Below, one piece after another: positions 1 through 7,040 of a stretch of 8,182 nucleotides of DNA. The notes beneath the pieces are model-generated. The model searched no databases and had not been told where the DNA came from. It worked only from the letters and a program-made list of their open reading frames with translations. This DNA is from Candidatus Eiseniibacteriota bacterium (GTDB taxonomy: Bacteria > Eisenbacteria > RBG-16-71-46 > CAIMUX01 > VGJL01), in assembly GCA_014729455.1 (NCBI GenBank), contig WJJW01000444.1, positions 1 to 8,182 of the forward strand, in the 5' to 3' direction. Both the position numbers and the translations under genes were made by a program. Every line of letters begins with the position of its first letter. Within the stretch, counting starts at the first letter, position 1.

Positions 1-1322
1 ACACCGATCTGCTCGCCGGCCAGCTCCTCCGCGAAGGGATGCGGATCGTCGCGGATCCGCGGGAGGCCGATGCGGTGCTGGTCAACACCTGCGCCTTCCT
101 GACCGCTTCGCAGCAGGAATCGATCGACACGATCCTGGAGCTGGTGGAGACGAAGAAAGCGCGAGCGGACCAGCGGCTCCTCGTCCTCGGATGCCTCGCC
201 CAGCGGCACGGCGGTCGGCTGCTGGAGGAGATCCCGGAGATCGACGGCATCGTCGGGCCGGGGGAGGTCCACGCGGTCGCTCCGCGGATCCGCGACTGGT
301 TCGGGGCGAACGGAGACGGCGGCGCCCGCGACGCCGGGGCGACCGTCCGGCTCGGCGGCATGGACCGGGTGGAGGAGGATTGGGACATCCGCGTGGTCTC
401 CCGGCATCCGCATTCCGCCTACGTGAAGATCTCCGAAGGATGCGACCGGACGTGCTCGTTCTGCATCATCCCGAAGTTGCGCGGGCCGCACCGCAGCCGC
501 TCCCGCGAGTCGATCGTCCGGGAGGTGGCGATGCTGGGGCGGATGGGGGTCCGGGAGGTCAACCTGGTCGCCCAGGAGCTGACCGCGTACGGAGTCGATC
601 GGACCGGCCGGTCGGAGCTCGCCGCGCTCCTCGGCGATCTGGAGGCCGACGGCGCGGTCGACTGGATCCGCCTGCTCTACACGTATCCCTCGAACTGGTC
701 GGACCACCTGGTGGAGACGATCCGCGAATGCAGCCGGGTCGTCCCGTACGTGGATCTGCCGATCCAGCACGCCGATCCCGGGATCCTCCGGGCGATGCGC
801 CGCCCCCCGCCGGACCGGACGCGCCGTCTCCTCGACCGGTTGCGCGAACGGATTCCGGAGGTGTCGTTGCGAACCACGCTGATCACCGGATTCCCGGGCG
901 AGACGGAGGAGGCGTTTCGCGCGCTCGTGGAGCTGGTGCGCGCGATCCGGTTCGACGCGCTCGGGGTGTTCGCGTACAGCACCGAGGAGGGGACCGATGC
1001 GGCCGGTCTCGCCGGGGAGGTTCCGGAGGCGGAGCGGGAGAGACGCCGGGGGGCGATCCTCGAGATCCAGCGGGAGATCGCCGCCGCGCGCGCGGGCCGC
1101 CGGGTCGGTTCGTCGTTGACGGTGCTGATCGATGAGGTCGAAGGTGGGGGCGGCGCGATCGGCCGCCACGCGGGCCAGGCGCCCGAGGTAGATGGTGTGA
1201 CGCGGATCGTCGCCGGAGGCGGACCGGACGTTCGTCCCGGCGAGTTCCGCCGCGTCGTGGTGACGGGCTCCCGGGATTACGACCTGGAGGCCCGGCTCGT
1301 CGAGATGGGGGAACCCCGATGA
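1..1322 (+). CDS. rimO: Ribosomal protein S12 methylthiotransferase RimO (5'-partial)
   Basis: RimO is a radical SAM enzyme that adds a methylthio group to a conserved aspartate of ribosomal protein S12. The frame is open from the window edge (first full codon at 3), so the true start lies upstream; the ATG at 39 is internal because the residues before it already match the family. Numbering from the first full codon, the UPF0004 domain retains two of its three cluster cysteines, Cys30 (VNTC) and Cys64 (GCLAQR); the first (usually in a GCxKN motif) is off the window. The radical SAM cluster is Cys147/Cys151/Cys154 in CDRTCSFCIIP, followed by RGPHRSR, which is RimO-like rather than MiaB-like. 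The last ~70 residues fit a TRAM domain containing the APEVDG stretch typical of RimO. The TGA stop overlaps the next start as ATGA. MiaB or MtaB are less likely alternatives. Confidence 0.95.
   Translation, partial: TDLLAGQLLREGMRIVADPREADAVLVNTCAFLTASQQESIDTILELVETKKARADQRLLVLGCLAQRHGGRLLEEIPEIDGIVGPGEVHAVAPRIRDWFGANGDGGARDAGATVRLGGMDRVEEDWDIRVVSRHPHSAYVKISEGCDRTCSFCIIPKLRGPHRSRSRESIVREVAMLGRMGVREVNLVAQELTAYGVDRTGRSELAALLGDLEADGAVDWIRLLYTYPSNWSDHLVETIRECSRVVPYVDLPIQHADPGILRAMRRPPPDRTRRLLDRLRERIPEVSLRTTLITGFPGETEEAFRALVELVRAIRFDALGVFAYSTEEGTDAAGLAGEVPEAERERRRGAILEIQREIAAARAGRRVGSSLTVLIDEVEGGGGAIGRHAGQAPEVDGVTRIVAGGGPDVRPGEFRRVVVTGSRDYDLEARLVEMGEPR
1307..1317 (+). promoter_or_regulatory. Ribosome binding site of the unknown gene, within a short GGGG/CCCC inverted repeat
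   Basis: GGGGGA at 1307-1312 lies 6 bases before the ATG at 1319 and is the only plausible Shine-Dalgarno sequence. It can pair with CCCC at 1314-1317 to form a 4-bp hairpin with a very small loop, inside the last codons of rimO. If it forms, a ribosome finishing rimO would open it, which would support translational coupling. The stem is short and may be accidental in this GC-rich DNA. Confidence 0.35.
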
Positions 1323-2335
1323 TCAGACAGGCTGACCGCGGAGGATGCCGTCGGGCGGCTCCGCTGGTTGCGATCGCACTCCTGCTCGCGGCCCTGGTCT
1401 GCTCCTTTGCGCCGACCCGGGCGGACGAACGGCTGATGACGAACCTCGGGCTGCTCGAGCGGTTGACCGAGCAGGCGGTGCAGGAGGTGCTCGACAGCCT
1501 GGACGTGGAGACCGGAGTGACTTACGCGGTGGTCGCCCGTGGCTACCACGAGGGGAACCAGTTCGTCGCGGATGCCTTCGCGCGCGCCTTGACCCGGAGG
1601 GGATGCCAGGTCCGCCTGCTGGAGGAGGCTCCCGATGTCGTGGCCGCCGACACGGCCGAAGCCGTCCGGCGGAGACCCTCCGCTCCGGCGGAGGAAGAGG
1701 AGGACGCGCTCGCCGATTTCTTCGCCGAGGAGGACCCCTTCGCTCCCGACACCGCCAAGGCGGCGGCGGATTCCGTCGACTGGATCGCCATCGCCGACAG
1801 CATCGCGGCGGCGGCCGAGCCGGAAGGGGACGGGAAGGACACGCCGGCGAACCTGGAGGAACCGGACAGCGCGGCCGCCGCGGGGCCGGACACGACCAGC
1901 GGCGTCGGCCCCGGCGGCAAGCCGCGGACCGCGCCGGAGGCGCCCGCCAAGCCGCCTCCGTCCGTCGCTCCGGCCCGGACCTATCCCCCCGGGAAGACGG
2001 TGGAGTTCCGGCTGCTGGAGTTCGCCGTCGACTACCCGACCGTCAAACGATCCTTCGGGCTGGTCGGGTCGCCGACCGTCCGCCGGCTGGGAGGGGTCTA
2101 TCTGCAGGCGGCCCTCGTGCAGGGACCGGAAGGGAAGATCGAGGCGATGGCGATCGGGCAGAGCCATCACGAGGACCGGCTCGGTAACCGAGCCCGCTTG
2201 CGCGCGGAAGGAGCGAGCTTCCCGTTCCGGGAGCCGGAGATCCCCGCGACGCGGGTGTCGAAGCTCGTCGAACCGATCGTCGTGGTCTCGATCATCAGCA
2301 GCCTCGTCTACCTCTTCTACCAGAACCAGAACTGA
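1319..2335 (+). CDS. Uncharacterised exported protein with split domain, acidic/Ala-Pro linker and C-terminal membrane anchor
   Basis: I do not recognise a named family for this 338-residue protein. Residues 1-35 look like a signal peptide: Arg-rich n-region, hydrophobic core LVAIALLLAALVC and a TRA cleavage site before Asp36. The cysteine at 28 lacks a proper lipobox (Val at -1). Residues about 36-105 look like a folded alpha/beta segment (LTEQAVQEVLDSL, then YAVVARGYHEGNQF). Residues about 106-225 are low-complexity, rich in Ala, Pro, Glu and Asp, and probably disordered. Residues about 226-300 look beta-rich (VEFRLLEFAVDYP, then VRRLGGVYLQAALVQG). Residues about 316-334 form a hydrophobic helix with the short tail QNQN at the C-terminus. 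The inferred topology is a periplasmic protein held by a C-terminal membrane span. The ATG overlaps the rimO stop, and bamD follows after 10 bases, hinting at an envelope role. A resemblance to CsgG/LpoB/FlgO-like folds is possible but unproven. Confidence 0.8.
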   Translation: MIRQADRGGCRRAAPLVAIALLLAALVCSFAPTRADERLMTNLGLLERLTEQAVQEVLDSLDVETGVTYAVVARGYHEGNQFVADAFARALTRRGCQVRLLEEAPDVVAADTAEAVRRRPSAPAEEEEDALADFFAEEDPFAPDTAKAAADSVDWIAIADSIAAAAEPEGDGKDTPANLEEPDSAAAAGPDTTSGVGPGGKPRTAPEAPAKPPPSVAPARTYPPGKTVEFRLLEFAVDYPTVKRSFGLVGSPTVRRLGGVYLQAALVQGPEGKIEAMAIGQSHHEDRLGNRARLRAEGASFPFREPEIPATRVSKLVEPIVVVSIISSLVYLFYQNQN

Positions 2336-2340
2336 GGGGG
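2334..2340 (+). promoter_or_regulatory. Ribosome binding site that sets the TTG start of bamD
   Basis: GAGGGGG overlaps the TGA stop of the preceding gene and sits 5 bases before TTG at 2346. No ATG or GTG at a sensible distance would keep the lipoprotein signal, so this site decides the start. Confidence 0.7.
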
Positions 2341-2345
2341 ACGGA

Positions 2346-3152
2346 TTGCGCGCAGCGGCCACAGCGGCGGTTTTGATCCTGACGGTCCTCGCGGGGTGCG
2401 GGGGATCGCAGCCACGGCTCGACACGCTCCCGACGCAGGAAGGGGACTGGATCGAGGCGCGCCGCAACTACGAGAAGGGCGATCCGCTGCGGGCGATCGA
2501 GCGGCTGAGCGAGTTCATCGACACCCATCCGGGATCGAACCACCTCGACGAGGCGTTGCTCCTGCTGGGCAAGGCGCGCCAGAAGGTCGGCGACAACCTC
2601 GTCGCGGTCGAGGACTTCAACCGCCTGATCCGCGATTTCCCCCAGAGTCCTCACCGCGAGGAGGCCGAGTACCTGCGCGGCGTCAGCCACTTCAACGAGA
2701 TCCTCGGTCCGGCGAAGGACCCGCGCGCGACGGAGACGGCGCTGAACCTGCTCCAGGCCTACCTGCTCCGGTATCCCGAGGGGAGCTACGTCGACGAAGC
2801 GCAGGGGCAGGTCGAGGAGTGCCGGGAACGGCTGGCGCGGAAGGCGTTCTTGAACGGGAAGACCTACGAGAAGCTCGACCAGGACAGAGCGGCGACGATC
2901 TATTACGAGAAGGCGCTGGAGACCAAGAGCACCTTCGAAGGGGCCGACGAAGCGCTCTACCGGCTCGCGCACGCCTACCAGCGGCTCGAGGAGCCGGAGG
3001 AGGCGCGGCGGACCTGGGAGCGGCTGATCGAGTGGACGTCCCCCGCCCGTCTGGAGGAGGACGAGGATCTGCGCCGCATGCGGGCGGAGGCGATGCAGGC
3101 GCTGGCGCGCCTCCCCGATCCGGTCCCGGACGCCGGGGAGAACGGGCGGTGA
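2346..3152 (+). CDS. bamD: Outer membrane protein assembly lipoprotein BamD (TPR/YfiO family)
   Basis: BamD is the essential lipoprotein partner of BamA that helps fold beta-barrel proteins into the outer membrane from the periplasmic face. The product is 268 residues, close to the usual 240-280. The TTG start gives a short signal, LRAAATAAVLILTVLAGC, with lipobox LAGC and lipidated Cys18; Gly19 is not Asp, which in the E. coli Lol rule favours outer-membrane delivery. Tetratricopeptide repeats follow: YEKGDPLRAIERLSEFI, then HLDEALLLLGKARQKVGD with FPQSPHREEAEYLRG, a long helix before RYPEGSYVDEAQGQVEEC, then a repeat ending in YYEKALE and a final repeat at ALYRLAHAYQRLEEPEEA. The FPQSPHREEAEYL and ECRERLA segments are typical of BamD rather than CpoB/YbgF, which is the main alternative. 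The TGA stop overlaps nadD as GTGA. Confidence 0.9.
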   Translation: MRAAATAAVLILTVLAGCGGSQPRLDTLPTQEGDWIEARRNYEKGDPLRAIERLSEFIDTHPGSNHLDEALLLLGKARQKVGDNLVAVEDFNRLIRDFPQSPHREEAEYLRGVSHFNEILGPAKDPRATETALNLLQAYLLRYPEGSYVDEAQGQVEECRERLARKAFLNGKTYEKLDQDRAATIYYEKALETKSTFEGADEALYRLAHAYQRLEEPEEARRTWERLIEWTSPARLEEDEDLRRMRAEAMQALARLPDPVPDAGENGR

Positions 3153-3736
3153 AGCGGATCGGCTTCCTCGGAGGAAGTTTCGACCCGCTCCATCTCGGAC
3201 ACCTGTGGATCGCGCTGCTCGCGCGCGAGCAGCTCTCTCTCGACCTGGTGCTCCTCGTTCCGGCTTCCGTTCCTCCGCACAAGGGGACCGGGACCTCCGC
3301 TCCGTACCGGTTCCGTCTCGGCCTCGCCGAACGGGTCGCGGCACAGCGGGAGGGGCTGGTCGCTTCCTCCCTGGAGTCGGAACAGGACCGCCCCTCCTAC
3401 ACGGTCGATTCGCTCACGCGCCTGCGTCGGGAGCTTGGCGGGGAGGCGGAGGTGTGGCTCCTGCTCGGGTCGGACTCGCTGGAGGAGCTGCCGATGTGGA
3501 AGCGACCGGAGCGGATCGCCGAGCTGGCGCGCCTGGCGGTCTACGACCGACCGGGACACCAGGGATCCGCCTCCGCGCGGTATCCGACCGATCGGATCGA
3601 GGGACCGGTCTGCACCCTTTCTTCCACGTGGATCCGCGACCGTCTGCGGGGGGGGCGTTCGGTGGCCGGATTCGTTCCGGACGAGATCCTCTCGGAGGTC
3701 GAAGGTTGCCCGCACTATCGCGGGAGCAGCGGCTGA
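3149..3736 (+). CDS. nadD: Nicotinate-nucleotide adenylyltransferase NadD
   Basis: NadD transfers AMP from ATP to nicotinate mononucleotide, giving deamido-NAD in NAD biosynthesis. The 195-residue length is normal. The N-terminal nucleotidyltransferase signature is GGSFDPLHLGH, with the HxGH pair at His15 and His18. PPHKG follows in the position where NadD proteins carry it. LLLGSDSLEELPMWKRPERI matches the family's substrate-binding middle region, and SSTWIR at 158-163 matches the C-terminal (I)SSTxIR motif, with Leu157 where Ile is common. These features separate it from CoaD. The start is GTG at 3149, with GGGGAG at 3135-3140 eight bases upstream; it overlaps the bamD stop by 4 bases. The TGA stop overlaps the polA ATG by one base. 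In many bacteria nadD lies near obgE and rsfS, so its place between bamD and polA is less usual. Confidence 0.95.
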   Translation: MKRIGFLGGSFDPLHLGHLWIALLAREQLSLDLVLLVPASVPPHKGTGTSAPYRFRLGLAERVAAQREGLVASSLESEQDRPSYTVDSLTRLRRELGGEAEVWLLLGSDSLEELPMWKRPERIAELARLAVYDRPGHQGSASARYPTDRIEGPVCTLSSTWIRDRLRGGRSVAGFVPDEILSEVEGCPHYRGSSG

Positions 3737-6420
3737 TGGCGGAGAGGATCTACCTCATCGACGGATCCGCCCTCGTCTACCGGGCGCACTTCGCCTTCGC
3801 CCGCAATCCCCTGCTCACCTCCGACGGGACCAACGTCAGTGCGGTCTACGGTTTCGCGGCCACCCTGTTCGCCGTGCTGCGGGACCAAGAGGCGCGGCAC
3901 GTCGCCGTCGCCTTCGACGCGCCCGGTCCGACGTTCCGGCACGAGAGGTTCGAAGACTACAAGGCGCACCGTCCTCCGACCCCGGAGGAGCTGGTCCCGC
4001 AGCTCCCGATCGTCCGGGAGCTGGTCGAGGCGGCGGGACTGGCGACTCTGGAGCGGCAAGGGGTCGAAGCGGACGACCTGATCGCCAGTCTGGCCGCGAC
4101 GGTCCACGCGGCCGGCGGGGAGGTGGTCATCGTCTCCGCCGACAAGGATTTCCACCAGCTCCTCCGGCCGGGGCTGCTCCAGTGGGTCCCGCCGCGGGGC
4201 AGGGAGGAGGGGACGTTTCTCGGGCCGGAGGAGGTGAAGGGGCGCTGGGGGGTCGAGCCTCCGCGCGTGCTCGACATCCTGGCTCTGATGGGGGACGCGG
4301 TCGACAACGTGCCGGGGGTGCGTGGGGTGGGGGAGAAGACCGCCCGACGGCTGATCCAGGAGCACGGCGATCTCGACGCGCTCTACGAGCACCTCGACCG
4401 GATCGCGCGACCGGCCCTGCGCGAGAAGCTCCGGAACGCCCGTGAAGACGCGTTTCTCAGCCGCGAGCTGATCCGGCTGCGAGAGGATCTGCTCCCCGAC
4501 GCGCGGATCGCCGACTACGCGGTGGCCGATCTGCGGGAGCGGCCCGCCTTTCTCGCGCTCCTGCAGCGTCTCGAATTCAGACGGATGATCGACGCGCTCG
4601 ACCTCAAACCGAAGGACGAGTGGAAGGCGGACTACCGGACGATCGACGATCCCGATTCGCTGCGCGCGGTTCTGGCGCGGATCCCTCCGGAGGCGTCGCT
4701 TGCGATCGACACCGAGACCGACTCGCTCGACCCGCGCCGGGCGCGGGCGGTCGGGCTCTCGTTCGCCTGGGAACCGGGGACGGCCTACTACGTGCCGGTC
4801 GGGCATCGGGACGGGAAGAACCTGGAGGCGGAGTCAGTCCGGGAGATCCTCGGGCCGTTGCTCGAGGACGAACGGATCGAGAAGGTCGGACAGAACGTGA
4901 AGTTCGACCTCCACGTCCTGCGCGGGATCGGATGTCGGGTGCGGGGTCCGCTGTTCGACACGCTCGTCGCCTCCTACCTGATCGACCCCGACCGGCCGCA
5001 CGATCTCGACACGCTGACCTTCGAGATGCTCGGGCACCGCAAGATCCCGACCGTCGAGCTGATCGGCAAGGGACGCCAGCAAACGACGATGGACAAGCTT
5101 CCGGTCGAACGGGTCGCCGCCTACGCCGCCGAGGACGCCGACGCCGCCCTGCGCCTGCGCACCGTGCTCCGCGCCTCGCTGGTCGAGCGGGGCCAGGAGG
5201 AGCTCTACCGCGCGATCGAGGTCCCGCTCATTCCGGTCCTCTATGCGATGGAGAGGACCGGAATCCACTTGGACGCCGACGCGTTGCGCCGGCTCTCGAG
5301 CGAGATGGAGATCGACCTGCGTCGTCTCGAGGGGGAGATCCACGAGCTCGCAGGAACGGAATTCAACATCAACTCGCCGTCCCAGCTCGGGGAGGTGCTG
5401 TTCGAGCGGCTTCGCCTCCGGCGGGGGAAGAAGACCAAGACCGGCTTCTCGACCGATCAGGAGGTTCTCGAAGGGCTGGCCGGCGAATCGCGGATCGCCG
5501 CCGCGGTGCTGGAGTACCGGCAGACGAACAAGCTGCGCTCCACCTACGTGGAGGTGCTCCCGCGGTCGATCGACCCGGAGACCGGCCGGATCCACGGGCA
5601 GTTCCACCAGACCGTCGCCGCGACCGGCCGGCTCTCCTCCAGCGATCCGAACCTCCAGAACATCCCGGTCCGGACCGAGTCGGGCCGCCGGATCCGCCGG
5701 GCCTTCACCGCGCAGCGACCGGGCTGGCGGTTGGTCTCGGCCGACTACTCGCAGATCGAGCTGCGGATCCTCGCTCATCTCTCCGGCGACGACGGGCTCG
5801 TCGAGGCCTTCCGCGCGGGAGAGGACATCCATGCGGCGACGGCCGCACGGATCTTCGACCGGCCGATCGACCGCGTCGATCCGGAGATGCGGGCGCGCGC
5901 GAAGACGGTGAACTTCGGGGTCCTCTACGGCATGGGGCCGTCCCGCCTCTCGCGTTCGCTCGGGATCCCGATCGCCGAGGCGCGTGCGTTCATCGAGCAG
6001 TACTTCGCGAAGATGCCCGGGGTCGGCCGCTATCTCGAGGAGAACCTGGAGCGGGCGCGTGCCGACGGCTACGTCTCCACGTTGAAGGGAAGGCGCCGGT
6101 ACCTTCCGGCCCTGCAGGGGGAGGGCGCGCGCGCACGCGCACAGGCGGAGCGAGTCGCCGCGAACGCTCCGATCCAGGGGTCCGCGGCGGATCTGATCAA
6201 GATCGCGATGATCCGGATCCACGACCGGCTTCGCGACGGCCGGTTCTCCGCACGGCTGGTCCTGCAGGTCCACGACGAGCTTCTCTTCGAGGCGCCGGAG
6301 GAGGAGCTGGATCGCCTGGCCGAAGTCGCGACGGAGGAGATGGAGAGGGCGGCGGACCTGCGCGTCCCGTTGCGCGTCGAGCTCGGCTCCGGCGAGGACT
6401 GGGAAGAGGCGCACGGATAG
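3736..6420 (+). CDS. polA: DNA polymerase I (5' nuclease, 3'-5' exonuclease and polymerase)
   Basis: Pol I removes RNA primers, fills gaps and acts in repair. The product is 894 residues, against 928 in E. coli. The 5' nuclease domain (about 1-285) keeps acidic residues Asp9, Asp113/Asp114 (EADD) and Asp136/Asp138 (SADKD), plus GDAVDNVPGV. The proofreading domain (about 300-485) appears active: Asp325/Glu327 in DTETDSL, Asp391 in VGQNVKFD, and Tyr463/Asp467 in YAAEDAD. The polymerase domain has motif A SADYSQIELR (Asp670), motif B with Lys723, Phe727 and Tyr731, and motif C VHDE (Asp847/Glu848). Phe727 corresponds to E. coli Phe762, which disfavours dideoxynucleotides. The frame stays open upstream into nadD, but ATG 3736 starts MAERIYLIDGS, as the family expects; GGGAG at 3722-3726 is nine bases upstream. 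It ends in TAG, 5 bases before coaE. Confidence 0.98.
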   Translation: MAERIYLIDGSALVYRAHFAFARNPLLTSDGTNVSAVYGFAATLFAVLRDQEARHVAVAFDAPGPTFRHERFEDYKAHRPPTPEELVPQLPIVRELVEAAGLATLERQGVEADDLIASLAATVHAAGGEVVIVSADKDFHQLLRPGLLQWVPPRGREEGTFLGPEEVKGRWGVEPPRVLDILALMGDAVDNVPGVRGVGEKTARRLIQEHGDLDALYEHLDRIARPALREKLRNAREDAFLSRELIRLREDLLPDARIADYAVADLRERPAFLALLQRLEFRRMIDALDLKPKDEWKADYRTIDDPDSLRAVLARIPPEASLAIDTETDSLDPRRARAVGLSFAWEPGTAYYVPVGHRDGKNLEAESVREILGPLLEDERIEKVGQNVKFDLHVLRGIGCRVRGPLFDTLVASYLIDPDRPHDLDTLTFEMLGHRKIPTVELIGKGRQQTTMDKLPVERVAAYAAEDADAALRLRTVLRASLVERGQEELYRAIEVPLIPVLYAMERTGIHLDADALRRLSSEMEIDLRRLEGEIHELAGTEFNINSPSQLGEVLFERLRLRRGKKTKTGFSTDQEVLEGLAGESRIAAAVLEYRQTNKLRSTYVEVLPRSIDPETGRIHGQFHQTVAATGRLSSSDPNLQNIPVRTESGRRIRRAFTAQRPGWRLVSADYSQIELRILAHLSGDDGLVEAFRAGEDIHAATAARIFDRPIDRVDPEMRARAKTVNFGVLYGMGPSRLSRSLGIPIAEARAFIEQYFAKMPGVGRYLEENLERARADGYVSTLKGRRRYLPALQGEGARARAQAERVAANAPIQGSAADLIKIAMIRIHDRLRDGRFSARLVLQVHDELLFEAPEEELDRLAEVATEEMERAADLRVPLRVELGSGEDWEEAHG

Positions 6421-6425
6421 GCGCG

Positions 6426-7040
6426 ATGCGAGTCGTGGGCGTCGTGGGTCGGACCGGATGCGGCAAGACCGCGCTCTGCGAGATCCTCGCCGCGCGGCCC
6501 GGTTGCGCGCGGATCGACGCCGATCGACTCGGACACGAGGCCTTGCGGGATCGCGTGGTGCGCCGGGAGGTGGTCGGGCGGTTCGGGAGCGCGATTCTCG
6601 GTCGGGACGGTGAGATCGACCGCCCCGCGCTGGCCCGGATCGTCTTTGCGGACGAGGCCGCCCTCGAGGCGCTGAACGCCCTGGTCCATCCGTGGATCGT
6701 CGCCCGGATCAACCGCCAGTTGGCGGACTTGCGGGCCTCCGGCTGCGCTGCTATCGTCCTGATCGATGCGGCCCTGCTCTTGGATTGGCGCGACGCGGTG
6801 CGATGCGACCACATCGTCCTGGTCCGCTGCTCCGAGGAAACGTCGATGACGCGCCTCCGCGACCGCGGATTCACCGCAGAGGAGGCGCGTCTGCGCATGG
6901 AGCGCCAGCTGCCCGAGCAGGTGCTGCGCCGCGAGGCCGATGCCGTCGTCGACAACGACGGGGATCGCGCCGCCCTCGCCCGGGAAGCCGAGAGGCTCTG
7001 GGCGTGGCTTCAGAGGGGAGAGGAGAAGGAGCCGTCATGA
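6426..7040 (+). CDS. coaE: Dephospho-CoA kinase CoaE
   Basis: CoaE phosphorylates the ribose 3'-hydroxyl of dephospho-CoA, the last step of CoA synthesis, in the cytoplasm. The product is 204 residues, a normal length. The Walker A loop is GRTGCGKT at residues 8-15. IDADRLG follows, with Asp33 at the position of the catalytic Asp of E. coli CoaE. GEIDRPALARIVFADEAAL and LVHPWI match the family's CoA-binding region, and RLRDRGFTAEEARLRMERQ matches the lid and following helix. The usual D-V/I-PLLFE motif is altered to DAALLLD at 114-120. The ATG at 6426 has only a weak Shine-Dalgarno sequence (GG bases around 6415-6421), so translation may depend on coupling to polA 5 bases upstream. The TGA stop overlaps the prfB ATG as ATGA. 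coaE follows polA directly in many bacteria, which supports the call. Confidence 0.93.
   Translation: MRVVGVVGRTGCGKTALCEILAARPGCARIDADRLGHEALRDRVVRREVVGRFGSAILGRDGEIDRPALARIVFADEAALEALNALVHPWIVARINRQLADLRASGCAAIVLIDAALLLDWRDAVRCDHIVLVRCSEETSMTRLRDRGFTAEEARLRMERQLPEQVLRREADAVVDNDGDRAALAREAERLWAWLQRGEEKEPS
7026..7031 (+). promoter_or_regulatory. Ribosome binding site that sets the prfB start at 7037
   Basis: AAGGAG lies 5 bases before ATG 7037. It would be 15 bases from the alternative ATG at 7047 in the shifted frame, which is too far. It therefore supports initiation in the frame that must shift. Confidence 0.75.

Noticed and set aside
39..41. ATG 39 as the start of rimO
   Set aside because: The codons before it (TDLLAGQLLREG) match the RimO N-terminal domain, so the gene is cut by the window edge.
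1635..2345. Extended N-terminus of bamD (237 extra residues)
   Set aside because: It is the shifted frame of the unknown gene, rich in Arg, Pro and Ser, and would bury the lipoprotein signal in mid-protein.
1277..2467. Minus-strand open frame of 396 codons opposite the unknown gene and the bamD start
   Set aside because: The plus-strand product has a signal peptide, membrane span, ribosome binding site and operon position. The antisense product is low-complexity Arg/Gly/Leu with none of these.
2295..3344. Minus-strand open frame of 349 codons opposite bamD and nadD
   Set aside because: It is antisense to two genes with recognisable family motifs and spans their junction, with no family resemblance of its own.
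3205..3735. Extended N-terminus of polA (177 extra residues)
   Set aside because: The region is nadD in another frame, and the extension is Arg/Gly/Ala-rich with no family match. The ATG at 3736 gives the expected Pol I N-terminus.
4834..6414. Long minus-strand open frame (526 codons) opposite polA
   Set aside because: It lies fully antisense to a gene with clear Pol I motifs. Its Arg/Pro/Leu-rich translation shows no domain; such frames are expected opposite high-GC genes.
4620..6425. Open frame continuing upstream of coaE through polA
   Set aside because: This is a shadow frame of polA; only the part from ATG 6426 resembles CoaE.
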